The notes under the pieces: generated by a model
What the model was told of the DNA's origin: nothing
The model's database searches: none
Seen by the model: only the letters and a program-made list of their open reading frames with translations
Program-made: the position numbers and the translations under genes
Shown: in pieces, positions 18,771 to 28,705 of the stretch
How the letters are laid out: every line of letters starts with the position of its first letter
How positions within the stretch are numbered: position 1 is the stretch's first letter
Origin: Eubacterium ramulus
GTDB taxonomy: Bacteria > Bacillota > Clostridia > Lachnospirales > Lachnospiraceae
Direction of reading: 5' to 3'
DNA: 64,000 bases
Assembly (NCBI RefSeq): GCF_003122485.1
Contig: NZ_JRFU01000009.1
Location: 33,719 to 97,718 of the forward strand

Positions 18771-19478
18771 ATGCAGAAAAATATGACAGTAAAAGAGTTA
18801 CCGGATCAGGAACGACCGTATGAAAAATGTCTGGCGTATGGAGCCGGCGCACTGTCCGATGCAGAGCTGATCAGCGTGATCATCCGCACCGGAAGTCAGG
18901 GGGAACGAAGCATCGATCTGGCAAACCGCATTTTAAATGCGGGACCGGATGGACTGCTGAACCTTTTGCGCCTGGACGTGGAACGTCTGACACAGATCCG
19001 TGGGATTGGAAATGTCAAAGCAATTCAGTTAAAATGTATCGGTGAGCTGGCAAAGCGTATTGCATCGACAAGCCGCCGGGAACAGATCACTCTGCAGTCT
19101 GCCAGGAGCATTGCAGAGTATTTTATGGAACAGCTAAGACATGAACCGCAGGAGCATCTGATGCTGGCAATGTTTGATAACAAAAGCATGCTGATCGGAG
19201 AAAAGCTTCTGTCCACCGGGACGAGTAATGCGGCACTGATCTCTGCCAGGGATATTTACCGGACAGCGCTGCAGTATCAGGCAGCGTACGTTGTGGTGTT
19301 ACATAATCATCCCAGTGGCAATCCGGAACCAAGCCGGGAAGATATTCTGGTGACCCGAAAGATAAAAGCGTGTGGCGAATTACTGGATATTTTACTTATG
19401 GACCATATCATTATCGGAGATAACCGATATTTCAGCTTTCGTGAGCAGGATATTCTATTTGAGAAAGGGAGAGACTAA
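18771..19478 (+). CDS. radC: RadC family JAMM-domain protein
   Basis: RadC proteins combine a helix-hairpin-helix DNA-binding N-terminus (LRLDVERLTQIRGIGNVKAIQ) with a C-terminal MPN/JAMM metal-binding domain. The JAMM residues H178, H180 and D191 are visible in HNHPSGNPEPSRED. Despite the historical name, a DNA repair role is not established. The 235-residue product is full length. The ATG at 18771 has only a weak purine-rich stretch before it; an internal ATG at 18783 is possible. Its stop overlaps the mreB start (TAATG). Confidence 0.93.
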   Translation: MQKNMTVKELPDQERPYEKCLAYGAGALSDAELISVIIRTGSQGERSIDLANRILNAGPDGLLNLLRLDVERLTQIRGIGNVKAIQLKCIGELAKRIASTSRREQITLQSARSIAEYFMEQLRHEPQEHLMLAMFDNKSMLIGEKLLSTGTSNAALISARDIYRTALQYQAAYVVVLHNHPSGNPEPSREDILVTRKIKACGELLDILLMDHIIIGDNRYFSFREQDILFEKGRD

Positions 19479-20491
19479 TGGCAAACATATACGGAATTGA
19501 CCTTGGAACCTGTAATCTGAAGATTTTCAGCAAACACAGCAACAAGATCATCAAAGAGAAAAATACAATTGCGATCATCAACAAAAATCAGTTATATGCA
19601 TATGGAAATGAAGCATATGCAATGTATGAAAAAGCACCGGAGAATATCAACGTATCATTTCCAATCACAGGCGGTGTGATCGCAGATTACAATAATATGC
19701 AGGTAATGGTACAGGAAGTACTGGAGAAAAATGTCAAGGGACACGTAAAAGGCTCTGAATTTATCATTGCTGTCCCGACTGATATTACAGAAGTAGAGAA
19801 GAAAGCATTTTATGATCTGTTTTACAAAAGCAAAATGAAACCGAAATCTGTTCTTCTCTGTGATAAACCCATCGCAGATGCCGTAGGTCTTGGACTGGAT
19901 GTCAATGAGCCGACCGGTATCATGGTCGTAGATATCGGAGCAGATACCACAGAGATCTCAGTGATCTCCCTTGGCGGACTGGTTTTAAGTGATCTGCTTC
20001 ATTTTGGCGGCAACCGCCTGGATGAGTCGATCATTACGCATATCAAGAAAAACTACAATCTGGTCATCGGACAGAAAACTGCCATGCAGTTAAAAGAGCA
20101 CATCGGCAGCGCGCTTCCGGGTGAGGAAGGAATTTATACCATTGTAGGACTGGATGTAGTCAGCGGTCTTCCGATTGAAATGGAGATTACTGCAGATACT
20201 GTATATGAGGCGATGAAAGACAACCTCAGTTCTATCTGCAATGCAATCAAGATGATTCTGGAGAAGACTCCGCCAGAACTTGCAAAAGATATCATCCATT
20301 CCGGTATTTATCTGACCGGTGGTGGTTCCAATATCAAAGATATGGATAAACTGTTTACACAGATTACCAATATCAAGGTAAATACCTGTGAGGAGCCGGA
20401 TGAGACCGTTGTCCAGGGCTTAAGTCTTGTTGTGACAAATGACAAGTTCAAACGTCTGGCTTACAGCATGCGTACAAGAATTTTTAAATAA
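19478..20491 (+). CDS. mreB: Rod shape-determining protein MreB
   Basis: MreB is the bacterial actin that organises lateral wall synthesis. The 337-residue protein shows the phosphate-1 loop GIDLGTCNLKI, the phosphate-2 region VVDIGADTTEISVISLGG, the connect motif DKPIADAVGLGL and the adenosine loop IYLTGGGSNIKDMD. It is more divergent than textbook MreB (GIDLGTxNT is altered to GTCNLK), and may be an Mbl-like paralogue. Position at the head of mreC-mreD-mrdA supports a role in cell elongation. Confidence 0.93.
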   Translation: MANIYGIDLGTCNLKIFSKHSNKIIKEKNTIAIINKNQLYAYGNEAYAMYEKAPENINVSFPITGGVIADYNNMQVMVQEVLEKNVKGHVKGSEFIIAVPTDITEVEKKAFYDLFYKSKMKPKSVLLCDKPIADAVGLGLDVNEPTGIMVVDIGADTTEISVISLGGLVLSDLLHFGGNRLDESIITHIKKNYNLVIGQKTAMQLKEHIGSALPGEEGIYTIVGLDVVSGLPIEMEITADTVYEAMKDNLSSICNAIKMILEKTPPELAKDIIHSGIYLTGGGSNIKDMDKLFTQITNIKVNTCEEPDETVVQGLSLVVTNDKFKRLAYSMRTRIFK

Positions 20492-20503
20492 CAGAGGCAT
20501 AGT

Positions 20504-21379
20504 ATGAGGAGAAAGAAAAAAAGTAAATTTCCAGCAAAATATGTGCTGCTTATTATGACTTTACTCTGCGCTGTGATCATCGGATGCAGTTTGAAAGCAT
20601 CCGAAACCGGTCCGGTATCAACGGCAGCCGGTTCTGTGATCGCTCCGATGCAGAAAGGTGTAAACAAACTGGGAAGCGCGCTGACGAATGTCAGAAATCA
20701 TCTGCAGTCCAAGAAAAGTCTGGAGACTGAGAATGAGCAATTGCGCGAACAGCTTGCAGATGCACAGGCAAGTCTGAATCAGGTTCAGTTAAATCAGGAA
20801 GAACTGGACAATCTGAAAAAATTGTATCAGATGGATCAGACCTATGCAGACTATGAGAAAGTTGCGGCAAATGTGATCGGAAAAGATGCAGGAAACTGGT
20901 TTTCTGTATTCCTGATCGACCGTGGAAGCAACGACGGTATTTCCGTTGGAATGAATGTACTGGCAGACGGAGGACTTGCCGGTATTGTCACACAGGTGGG
21001 ACCAAATTATGCAAAAGTCCGTTCCATCATTGATGACAACAGCAATGTCAGTGCAAAGAATCTTTCCACTTCCGATCTGTGTATTGTAAGTGGAAGTTTA
21101 AAATCAATGAACGAATCCAGTCAGATTGATTTTGATGATCTCAGAGACAAAGATGGGCAGGCAAAAGTTGGGGATCAGATTGTCACATCAAATATCAGTG
21201 ATATGTTTCTGGAGGGGATTCCGATCGGATACATTACGGATATCCAGACAGATTCCAATAATCTGACCAAGTCCGGACACATTGCAACGATCGTGGATTT
21301 TGAACATCTCAGCGACGTGTTTGTTATTTTACAGACAAAAGACGTGACAGATACGACAGGTACAACAGAGGGGGAGTAG
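20504..21379 (+). CDS. mreC: Rod shape-determining protein MreC
   Basis: MreC bridges the elongasome across the membrane and activates PBP2. The 291-residue product has one N-terminal membrane segment (about residues 8-28), a coiled coil rich in glutamate, glutamine and leucine (about 62-105), and a beta-domain with VIGKDAGNWFSVFLIDRGSNDGI and IVTQVGPNYAKVRSIID. It is followed after three bases by mreD. Confidence 0.95.
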   Translation: MRRKKKSKFPAKYVLLIMTLLCAVIIGCSLKASETGPVSTAAGSVIAPMQKGVNKLGSALTNVRNHLQSKKSLETENEQLREQLADAQASLNQVQLNQEELDNLKKLYQMDQTYADYEKVAANVIGKDAGNWFSVFLIDRGSNDGISVGMNVLADGGLAGIVTQVGPNYAKVRSIIDDNSNVSAKNLSTSDLCIVSGSLKSMNESSQIDFDDLRDKDGQAKVGDQIVTSNISDMFLEGIPIGYITDIQTDSNNLTKSGHIATIVDFEHLSDVFVILQTKDVTDTTGTTEGE

Positions 21380-21382
21380 GTT

Positions 21383-21901
21383 ATGAGGAGAAAAATTGTT
21401 TTGACAATTACGATCATCGCCTGCTTCCTTTTACAATGTACGGTGTTTAAAGCACTGTCCATTGCTTCAATCTCCCCGAATCTGCTGATCGTTGTGGTCG
21501 CATCATTTGGATTTATGAGAGGAAAAAAGGAAGGACTTTTCGTAGGATTTTTTGCAGGACTGCTGTTAGATATCATGTTTGGAACTGTGATTGGATTTTA
21601 TGCGCTGATCTACATGTATATCGGATATCTGAACGGTTTCTTCAAACGGATCTTTTTCCCGGATGAAGTGAAACTGCCCCTTGCCCTGATCGCATTGAGT
21701 GATTTCTTCTGCAATATAATTATTTTCTTTACGTTATTCTGGTTCCGCGGCAGATTTTCCTTTGGCTATTATCTGCTTCACACGATCCTGCCGGAACTGG
21801 TCTATACGATGGTTGTATCCATCCTGCTTTATTTTATCCTGTTGAAGATAAATGAAAAGCTGGAAGACATTGAACGAAGGAGTGCAGCAAAATTTGGTTG
21901 A
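21383..21901 (+). CDS. mreD: Rod shape-determining protein MreD
   Basis: MreD is a small polytopic membrane component of the elongasome. The 172 residues contain about five hydrophobic helices and the family stretch GFMRGKKEGLFVGFFAGLLLDIMFG around residues 51-75, followed by GFYALIYMYIGYLNG. It lies between mreC and mrdA and overlaps the mrdA start by eight bases. Confidence 0.93.
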   Translation: MRRKIVLTITIIACFLLQCTVFKALSIASISPNLLIVVVASFGFMRGKKEGLFVGFFAGLLLDIMFGTVIGFYALIYMYIGYLNGFFKRIFFPDEVKLPLALIALSDFFCNIIIFFTLFWFRGRFSFGYYLLHTILPELVYTMVVSILLYFILLKINEKLEDIERRSAAKFG

Positions 21902-24719
21902 TAAGATAAAAGAATGGATTGTAAAAATTGTAACTTCCAGACTGTTTGTGCTGTGGGTAGTGATACTGGCGCTGTTTGCATTTGTATTGCAGCATCTGTT
22001 TACCATGCAGATCATCAACGGTGCAGCTTATCTGAAGGATTACACATACAGCATTCAGAAAACAATTGAGATAGAGGGAACACGCGGTAATATTTATGAC
22101 CGAAACGGTGTCCTTCTGGCACACAACGAATTATCTTATACCGTAACATTGGAAGATAATGGTACTTATGCAAATAACAAAGAGCGTGCAAAGCTTTTGA
22201 ATGAGGAGATCAGTACGCTTATTGAAATGATTGAAAAAAACGGTGACAGCATCGTCAATGATCTGGATCTGTATATGGATCCGAGCGGGGAACTGTCTTT
22301 TAATGTAGACGGCACAGAACTTGACGGTTTCCGCCGTGATGTTTATGGCAGGAAAAAAGTTTCAGACCTGAAATTCAATGCAAAATTAGGTTATGATGAG
22401 TCAACGGCAACACCGGAGCAGATGTACGAGTATCTGGTGAATAAGTTTGCGGTAGATACAGAAACTTACGACCGGTATCGGGCATATCAGATCATGGTAG
22501 TTCGATATGCGATGTATCTGACTTCTTTCCAGAAATATATCCCGACCAACATTGCGGAGGATGTATCAGATGAGACCGTTGCGATCATCCGGGAACATGC
22601 TTCGGATCTGCAGGGTGTAGAAGTGAAGGAAGATACGAAACGTGTGTATGATTATCCGGAATATTTCTCCCATATTCTTGGTTATACCGGAAAAATTTCT
22701 GATTCTGAATACGACGATCTCTCTGCACAGGATGATTCCTACAGCAAGAGTGATATCATTGGTAAAGCGGGAATCGAACAGGTTATGGAGTTACAGCTTC
22801 AGGGAAAGAAAGGTGCCGAGACCGTTTATGTCAACAATCTTGGTAAAGTATTACAGGTAAAAGATTACAAGGATTCTTCTGCAGGAAATAACGTATATCT
22901 GTCTATTGATGCAACGCTGCAGATGGCAGTATATGATCTGTTGGAACAGGAACTTGCGGGTATCCTTAACTCCAAAATCGTAAATGCGAAAACCAGTGAA
23001 AGTTCAGAATTATATATTCCGATTTATAAAGTATACAATGCATTGATCGAAAACAGTGTAATTGACACGTCTGCCATGGCAGACGCGGCAGAGGGAACCA
23101 CACAGGCATCTGTATATCAGACATTTACAAACCGAAAGACAGAGGCGCTGACAGATGTGGCGAATACGCTGCAGTCAGATACTGCCTATGAGGATCTTTC
23201 CGACGAAATGCAGGAGATGGTGACCTATGTAGTAAAAATGCTGCAGGATAAATCTGTGTTCCTGACTTCTGCCATTGACAGTTCGGATTCTGTATACAAA
23301 GATTGGAAGGACGGCAAGATTTCTGTACAGGAATATCTGCGTCATGCCATTGATTCTTCCTGGATCAATATTACAGAGTTTGATCTGAATGAGAAATATG
23401 CAGATACGGATGAAGTATATCAGCAGCTGATCTCTTATGTGACGGATAAATTTCAGAATGATAAGGCTTTCGACAAAATTGTCTATAAATATTTGATCTA
23501 TAATGATAAGATTTCCGGAAGCCAGTTATGTCTGATTCTGTATGAACAGGGAATTCTGGTACAGGACGATGAGAGCATGGCATCTCTGAAAAATGGTTCC
23601 ACCAGCGCTTATACGTTTCTGAAAAACAAAATTCAGAACATGGAGATCACACCGGCACAATTAGCCTTGGATCCTTGTACCGGATCCTGTGTGATCATGG
23701 ATCCGAATACCGGAGAATTGCTGGCGAGTGTAAGTTATCCGGGGTATGATAACAACCGGCTGGCAAATTCTATGGATTCTGCTTACTATAACGCACTGCT
23801 TCAGGATGGTTCTCTGCCGCTGTATAATAATGCGACACAGCAGACCACAGCGCCCGGTTCTACCTTCAAGATGGTTACTGCATCTGCCGGTCTGACCGAA
23901 GGTGCTATCAGTACCGGAACAGTGATTACAGATACCGGTGTCTTTGACCGACTGGGATTAACTCTGAAATGTTGGGTATATCCGAGCAACCATGGAAGCA
24001 TTACAGTTTCACAGGCGATTCGTGATTCATGTAACTATTTCTTTGCAGAGACAGCTTACCGTTTAAGTCTGAATGGAGACACGTATAATGAAGATAAAGG
24101 ATTAAGCGCGATTGCGAAATATGCAACAGAATTTGGTCTTGCGGATAAGACAAATATTGAGATTCCGGAAGGTACACCAAAGATTGCAGATGAATTCCCG
24201 ATTGATGCATCCATCGGACAGAGTAATCACAGCTATACGACTTCACAGCTTGCCCGCTATGTTTCTTCTATTGCAAATGAAGGTACCGTATATGATCTGA
24301 CACTGTTAAATAAAGTGACAGATTCTGATGGAAATGTATTACAGACCTATACGCCGGAAGTACACAACCAGATCACAGACCTTTCTGCATCTACCTGGGA
24401 AGTACTGCACAGCGGAATGGAGATGGCAATCGGTGAACACGATCAGTTTAAGGATCTTCAGGTGAAACTGGCAGGTAAAACCGGTACTGCACAGGAAGAT
24501 GAGAAACGTCCAAACCATGCGTTGTTTGTCGGCTATGCTCCGGCAGATGCTCCGCAGATTGCGATTGCAACACGTATTGCTTATGGATATGGTTCCAGCA
24601 ATGCATGTGTATTTGTAGATCAGGTTATGAAGTACTATTTCAAACAAAATACGGAAGAAGAACTTCTGAATGGAAAAGCAACCAACGTAGGGACATCTTC
24701 GAACAGCTTTGGCGATTAG
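21894..24719 (+). CDS. mrdA: Penicillin-binding protein 2 (elongation transpeptidase)
   Basis: This class B PBP cross-links peptidoglycan during side-wall growth with RodA. The 941-residue product has one membrane helix near the N-terminus (TSRLFVLWVVILALFAFVLQ), the dimerisation motif GTRGNIYDRNGVLLA, and the transpeptidase motifs STFK with catalytic S656, SCN in RDSCNYFFAE, and KTGT in LAGKTGTAQ. It is longer than the roughly 650 residues of Gram-negative PBP2; about 250 extra residues lie before the transpeptidase domain. The TTG at 21894 is chosen because aaggag lies at 21877-21882 and homologues begin near this point; an ATG at 21852 is possible. Confidence 0.93.
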   Translation: MVDKIKEWIVKIVTSRLFVLWVVILALFAFVLQHLFTMQIINGAAYLKDYTYSIQKTIEIEGTRGNIYDRNGVLLAHNELSYTVTLEDNGTYANNKERAKLLNEEISTLIEMIEKNGDSIVNDLDLYMDPSGELSFNVDGTELDGFRRDVYGRKKVSDLKFNAKLGYDESTATPEQMYEYLVNKFAVDTETYDRYRAYQIMVVRYAMYLTSFQKYIPTNIAEDVSDETVAIIREHASDLQGVEVKEDTKRVYDYPEYFSHILGYTGKISDSEYDDLSAQDDSYSKSDIIGKAGIEQVMELQLQGKKGAETVYVNNLGKVLQVKDYKDSSAGNNVYLSIDATLQMAVYDLLEQELAGILNSKIVNAKTSESSELYIPIYKVYNALIENSVIDTSAMADAAEGTTQASVYQTFTNRKTEALTDVANTLQSDTAYEDLSDEMQEMVTYVVKMLQDKSVFLTSAIDSSDSVYKDWKDGKISVQEYLRHAIDSSWINITEFDLNEKYADTDEVYQQLISYVTDKFQNDKAFDKIVYKYLIYNDKISGSQLCLILYEQGILVQDDESMASLKNGSTSAYTFLKNKIQNMEITPAQLALDPCTGSCVIMDPNTGELLASVSYPGYDNNRLANSMDSAYYNALLQDGSLPLYNNATQQTTAPGSTFKMVTASAGLTEGAISTGTVITDTGVFDRLGLTLKCWVYPSNHGSITVSQAIRDSCNYFFAETAYRLSLNGDTYNEDKGLSAIAKYATEFGLADKTNIEIPEGTPKIADEFPIDASIGQSNHSYTTSQLARYVSSIANEGTVYDLTLLNKVTDSDGNVLQTYTPEVHNQITDLSASTWEVLHSGMEMAIGEHDQFKDLQVKLAGKTGTAQEDEKRPNHALFVGYAPADAPQIAIATRIAYGYGSSNACVFVDQVMKYYFKQNTEEELLNGKATNVGTSSNSFGD

Positions 24720-24742
24720 AAAATCAAAGGTGAGAGAAGCCG

Positions 24743-24805
24743 ATGAAAAATCACATTACAAAAGATAACAGACAAATAACAGGAAGGGATCTTTTGTATG
24801 TGTGA
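24743..24805 (+). CDS. Possible 20-residue ORF overlapping the minD start
   Basis: An ATG preceded by gagagaag opens a 20-codon frame whose TGA lies inside the minD start region (the two overlap by eight bases). The arrangement would let translation of the short frame feed ribosomes into minD. I recognise no family. It occupies the place where minC normally stands, but I see no MinC sequence in it. Confidence 0.25.
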   Translation: MKNHITKDNRQITGRDLLYV

Positions 24806-25601
24806 AATTATTGTTGTTACTTCAGGAAAAGGTGGCGTAGGAAAGACAACAACTACTGCGAATCTTGGCGCAGGGCTTGCGATGATGCGAAAAAAGGTGC
24901 TGATGATCGATACGGATATCGGACTTCGCAATCTGGATGTTGTGATGGGATTGGAACACCGGATTTTGTATAATCTGGTGGATATCGTAGAAGGAAACTG
25001 CCGGATCCGTCAGGCAGTGATCCGGGATCGTCAGTTTCCGGGACTGTATCTGATCCCGGCGGCACAGACCAGAGATAAATCAGCGGTGACGCCGGAGCAG
25101 ATGATCAAGGTGGTCAATGAATTGCGGGATGACTTTGATTACATTCTGCTGGACAGTCCGGCAGGCATTGAACAGGGATTTCAGGTGGCGATCGCCGGAG
25201 CGGACCGCGCCCTTGTGGTCACGACACCGGAGATTTCCGCTGTTCGGGATGCGGATCGCGTCATTGGATTATTGTTTTCCGCTGAGATCAATGACATTAA
25301 ATTAATTGTGAACCGTATCCGCCCGGATATGATCCGGCAGGGACAGATGCTGAATCTGAAGGATATTTCAGATATTTTATGTGTGGATGTGATCGGTGCA
25401 ATCTGTGATGATGAGCAGGTCGTGATCTCCACAAATAATGGAACACCACTGACCGGAATTGGTACCGTGGCAGGGGAAGCTTATCTGAATATTGTCAGAC
25501 GACTGCTTGGGGAAGACGTTCCATTGCCAAGATTTGCAGTTCCAAAAACCGGAAAGCGCAGACACCACAGGAAATGGAAACGAAAATACATAACAGGATA
25601 A
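24798..25601 (+). CDS. minD: Septum site-determining ATPase MinD
   Basis: MinD is a deviant Walker A ATPase that dimerises on the membrane to position division. The 267 residues include the deviant P-loop GKGGVGKT at 10-17, the IDTDIGLRNLD switch and LLDSPAGIE. The usual neighbours minC and minE are absent: mrdA is upstream and rodA begins 20 bases downstream. The C-terminus, normally an amphipathic membrane-targeting helix, is instead a very basic tail (KRRHHRKWKRKYITG). How it binds membrane, and which partner it serves, is therefore unclear. Confidence 0.92.
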   Translation: MCEIIVVTSGKGGVGKTTTTANLGAGLAMMRKKVLMIDTDIGLRNLDVVMGLEHRILYNLVDIVEGNCRIRQAVIRDRQFPGLYLIPAAQTRDKSAVTPEQMIKVVNELRDDFDYILLDSPAGIEQGFQVAIAGADRALVVTTPEISAVRDADRVIGLLFSAEINDIKLIVNRIRPDMIRQGQMLNLKDISDILCVDVIGAICDDEQVVISTNNGTPLTGIGTVAGEAYLNIVRRLLGEDVPLPRFAVPKTGKRRHHRKWKRKYITG

Positions 25602-25620
25602 AATAAATCGGAGGAATTTT

Positions 25621-26757
25621 ATGTTTAAGCAATACAAATTAAAAAACTACAGATTTCGGCTGGTAGCATATGTGGTGCTGCTGTGCATTATCGGTGTTAT
25701 GGTGGTGGGCAGTGCGAAACCGTCGGTTCAGAACAAACAGATCATCGGTATTGCCGGTGGTCTGGTAGTCATGGTGATCGTTTCACTGATTGATTACGGT
25801 ACGATCCTGAAATTCCGACGTCCCATATATCTGCTGGCAGTTGTATTGCTTGCCGTGATATTTATTCCGGGCGTCGGTGATAATACCGGTGGTGCAACCC
25901 GATGGATTCAGGTTACTTCCAGTTTTAAGTTTCAGCCGTCCGAGTTTTGCAAAATCCTGCTGATCATCTTTTTTGCAGGATTTTTTATGAAATATAAGGA
26001 TCAGTTGAATACCTGGAAGACAATATTGCTCAGTCTGATCCTTGCGGGTATTCCGCTGGCATTGATCGTGAAAGAACCGGATCTGTCAACGACCATTGCA
26101 ACAACAATGATTTTCATTACCCTCTTGTTTGTTGCAGGATTAAGTTATAAAATAGTAGCAGGAGTGCTGGTACTTGGTGTTCCGGTAGGAATCATAGGCG
26201 TGGTACTGATCATGAAACAGGCACTGCCTTTAAAACCATATCAGTACAAACGAATCATGTCCTGGCTGCAGCCGTCGAACCCGGCATATGCGGACGATTC
26301 TTATCAGCAGCAAAATTCGATCATAGCGATTGGATCCGGACAGCTCTGGGGAAAAGGATTGAACAACAGTTCCATCACTTCCCTGAAAAACGGTGATTTT
26401 ATCTCTGAGCCGCAGACGGATTTCATCTTTGCGGTTATCGGAGAAGAACTTGGATTTATCGGCTGTCTGATCGTCATTATCTTATTGCTTTTGATTGTTT
26501 TTGAGTGTATACTAATTGCAAAAAATGCGAAGGATCTTGGCGGCAGACTGATCTGTTGTGGTATGGCAGCGCTGATCGGCTTTCAGAGCTTTATCAATAT
26601 CTGTGTAACAACAGGATTGATGCCGAATACCGGATTGCCACTTCCTTTTGTCAGTTATGGACTGACGTCGATTATGAGTTTGTTTATTGGTCTGGGGATG
26701 GTACTAAATGTAGGTCTTCAGGCTAGAAAATATCACGGATTGGGGGACATGGACTAA
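25621..26757 (+). CDS. rodA: Peptidoglycan glycosyltransferase RodA (SEDS)
   Basis: RodA polymerises glycan strands from lipid II for side-wall growth, in complex with PBP2. The 378-residue protein is strongly hydrophobic with about ten helices. SEDS signatures include [25 protein letters not shown], and the C-terminal [19 protein letters not shown] strong ggagga precedes the ATG. The stop overlaps mgsA (TAATG). Confidence 0.95.
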   Translation: MFKQYKLKNYRFRLVAYVVLLCIIGVMVVGSAKPSVQNKQIIGIAGGLVVMVIVSLIDYGTILKFRRPIYLLAVVLLAVIFIPGVGDNTGGATRWIQVTSSFKFQPSEFCKILLIIFFAGFFMKYKDQLNTWKTILLSLILAGIPLALIVKEPDLSTTIATTMIFITLLFVAGLSYKIVAGVLVLGVPVGIIGVVLIMKQALPLKPYQYKRIMSWLQPSNPAYADDSYQQQNSIIAIGSGQLWGKGLNNSSITSLKNGDFISEPQTDFIFAVIGEELGFIGCLIVIILLLLIVFECILIAKNAKDLGGRLICCGMAALIGFQSFINICVTTGLMPNTGLPLPFVSYGLTSIMSLFIGLGMVLNVGLQARKYHGLGDMD

Positions 26758-27152
26758 TGAACATAGGGTTGATCGCACACGACTCAAAGAAAAAATTAAT
26801 GCAGAATTTTTGTATTGCATACCGGGGGATTTTGGGAAGAAATTCGCTGTATGCAACCGGAACAACCGGCAGACTGGTAGAGGAAGCTACCAACCTGTCT
26901 GTACACAAATATCTGACCGGACAGCTTGGTGGTTCCCAGCAGCTTGGCGCTGATATCGAAAATAACTACATTGACCTTGTTATTTTCTTACGTGATCCAC
27001 TGACACCAAAATCACACGAACCGGATGTAGACAATATTGTCCGTCTGTGTGATACACATAACATTCCGCTGGCAACAAATCTGGCTACAGCAGAATTGTT
27101 AATCCATTCTTTAGACAGAGGAGATCTTGACTGGCGTGAAATGTACAAATAA
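26757..27152 (+). CDS. mgsA: Methylglyoxal synthase
   Basis: MgsA converts dihydroxyacetone phosphate to methylglyoxal, a bypass used when phosphate is limiting or sugar flux is excessive. The 131 residues match the family: [10 protein letters not shown] at the start, [21 protein letters not shown], the substrate-site [15 protein letters not shown], and [12 protein letters not shown]. The gene closes the elongation operon, a position seen in other Clostridia, and overlaps the next gene by 26 bases. Confidence 0.96.
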   Translation: MNIGLIAHDSKKKLMQNFCIAYRGILGRNSLYATGTTGRLVEEATNLSVHKYLTGQLGGSQQLGADIENNYIDLVIFLRDPLTPKSHEPDVDNIVRLCDTHNIPLATNLATAELLIHSLDRGDLDWREMYK

Positions 27153-28125
27153 AATAAAAGTAATGATTCCGTTGCTTGGAGTCTGCCTGTTACTGGGCGG
27201 ATGCCAGGAGCGAACCGATGTGGCAGATGCGTATGATGTCTATGCCACATCTGATACTTATCAACTGACAGAGAGCAGCACAGAGAAATCCATTTCCTTG
27301 CTGGGACAGGATCTGTGCGTTGGCGGCACAGAAAACACTGCCGCAGCAGATGGCATTGATACGGATTATGCACAGAGTGCAGCGGTCTTTTCCGTTCAGG
27401 ATGAAGAAATTACCTATGCACAGAATATTTATCAGAGAATGTATCCTGCCAGCACGACAAAGATCCTGACTGCATACCTTGCATTAAAATATGGCAATCT
27501 GGATGATGTACTGACGGTTTCTTCCGATGCGGTCAATACACTGATGTCCGGATCCTCCATCTGTGGATTAAAGCCGGGAGATCAGCTGACGCTGGATCAG
27601 GCTTTGTATGGTCTGATGCTTTGTAGTGGAAATGATGCGGCAAATGTTATTGCAGAATATATTTCCGGAAGTACCGATAAATTTGCAGAACTGATGAACA
27701 AAGAAGCACAGGCGTTGGGTGCAACACAGTCCCATTTTGTGAATCCGCATGGTTTACCAGATGATAACCACTATACGACTGCTTATGATTTGTATCTGAT
27801 TTTTAACGCAGCCATTAAGGATGACCGGTTTGTGAATTATATTTCCACAAAAAAATATACCACCAGCTATACGGATGCATCCGGAGCGCAGGTGAATCAG
27901 GTGTGGGTGAATACCAACGGTTATCTGAAAGGCACTTATGATATGCCGGAAAATGTCACTGTGATCGGTGGTAAGACAGGAACGACAGAAGCAGCAGGAA
28001 GCTGTTTGGTTCTGTACAGTGAAAGTCAGGATAAGAAGCCATATATTTCTATTGTATTGAAAGGCAATTCCAAAAAGGAGCTTTATACGCTGATGACGGA
28101 ACTGCTCACAAATTATTCAAACTAA
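27127..28125 (+). CDS. D-alanyl-D-alanine carboxypeptidase (PBP5-like lipoprotein)
   Basis: This low-molecular-weight PBP trims the terminal D-alanine from peptidoglycan stem peptides. The peptidase S11 motifs are all present: STTK in [17 protein letters not shown] in [13 protein letters not shown] and KTG in [12 protein letters not shown]. The N-terminus is a lipoprotein signal with lipobox LGGC, unusual compared with the C-terminal amphipathic anchor of PBP5; the short C-terminus lacks that anchor, which fits lipid anchoring. The start is TTG at 27127 close to agaggag, or GTG at 27136. Confidence 0.9.
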   Translation: MTGVKCTNKIKVMIPLLGVCLLLGGCQERTDVADAYDVYATSDTYQLTESSTEKSISLLGQDLCVGGTENTAAADGIDTDYAQSAAVFSVQDEEITYAQNIYQRMYPASTTKILTAYLALKYGNLDDVLTVSSDAVNTLMSGSSICGLKPGDQLTLDQALYGLMLCSGNDAANVIAEYISGSTDKFAELMNKEAQALGATQSHFVNPHGLPDDNHYTTAYDLYLIFNAAIKDDRFVNYISTKKYTTSYTDASGAQVNQVWVNTNGYLKGTYDMPENVTVIGGKTGTTEAAGSCLVLYSESQDKKPYISIVLKGNSKKELYTLMTELLTNYSN

Positions 28126-28151
28126 AGCCACTGAAAATTCAAATTTAACAG

Positions 28152-28180
28152 TTGTATTTTAGGTGTGGATATAATATAAT
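28152..28180 (+). promoter_or_regulatory. Promoter for the small P-loop protein
   Basis: TTGTAT at 28152-28157, 17-bp spacer, TATAAT at 28175-28180. A second TATAAT overlaps at 28170-28175. The leader of about 85 bases before the gene shows no clear structure. Confidence 0.5.
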
Positions 28181-28272
28181 GAATACATAAACAGTTACTT
28201 CTTTTTACGATACAAATGACGCATATACCGTGTGTGAAATGGAAGAAGTGACAGAGGTAGGAGGATAAAATT

Positions 28273-28692
28273 ATGGTTGAAATTATTGCCGGCAAAAAAG
28301 GAAAGGGTAAGACAAAATATTTATTGGACAAGGTAAATGCAGCAGTGGAAGGCGCTTCCGGTAATATCGTATATTTGGATAAAAGTCAGAAACACATGCA
28401 TGAGTTATCAAACAAAGTTCGTTTGATCAACGTTGCAGATTATCCAATCAGCAACTGTGATGAGTTCCTTGGATTTATCTGTGGTATCGTTTCACAGGAT
28501 TATGATTTACAGGAGATGTATCTTGACAGTTTCCTTACAATTGCAAACCTTGCTGATGATCAGATCGTACATGCAATTGAGAAGCTTGATGTTATCAGTG
28601 AAAAGTTCAATGTAAAATTCGTTTTAAGCGTTTCAAAGGACGAAGCAGATCTGCCTGAGTGTGCAAAAGCCAGACTGATTGTTTCTTTATAA
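28273..28692 (+). CDS. Small P-loop protein of unknown function
   Basis: The 139-residue product starts with a clear Walker A motif GKKGKGKT at residues 7-14 and continues with a hydrophobic IVYLDKSQKHMHEL strand. A later FNVKFVLSVSKDEADLP could be a Walker B-like strand, although no canonical DE pair follows it. It looks like a minimal nucleotide-binding domain. I recognise it only as a conserved Lachnospiraceae-type hypothetical. It has its own promoter and terminator. Confidence 0.8.
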   Translation: MVEIIAGKKGKGKTKYLLDKVNAAVEGASGNIVYLDKSQKHMHELSNKVRLINVADYPISNCDEFLGFICGIVSQDYDLQEMYLDSFLTIANLADDQIVHAIEKLDVISEKFNVKFVLSVSKDEADLPECAKARLIVSL

Positions 28693-28705
28693 GAATCGAT
28701 TTATC

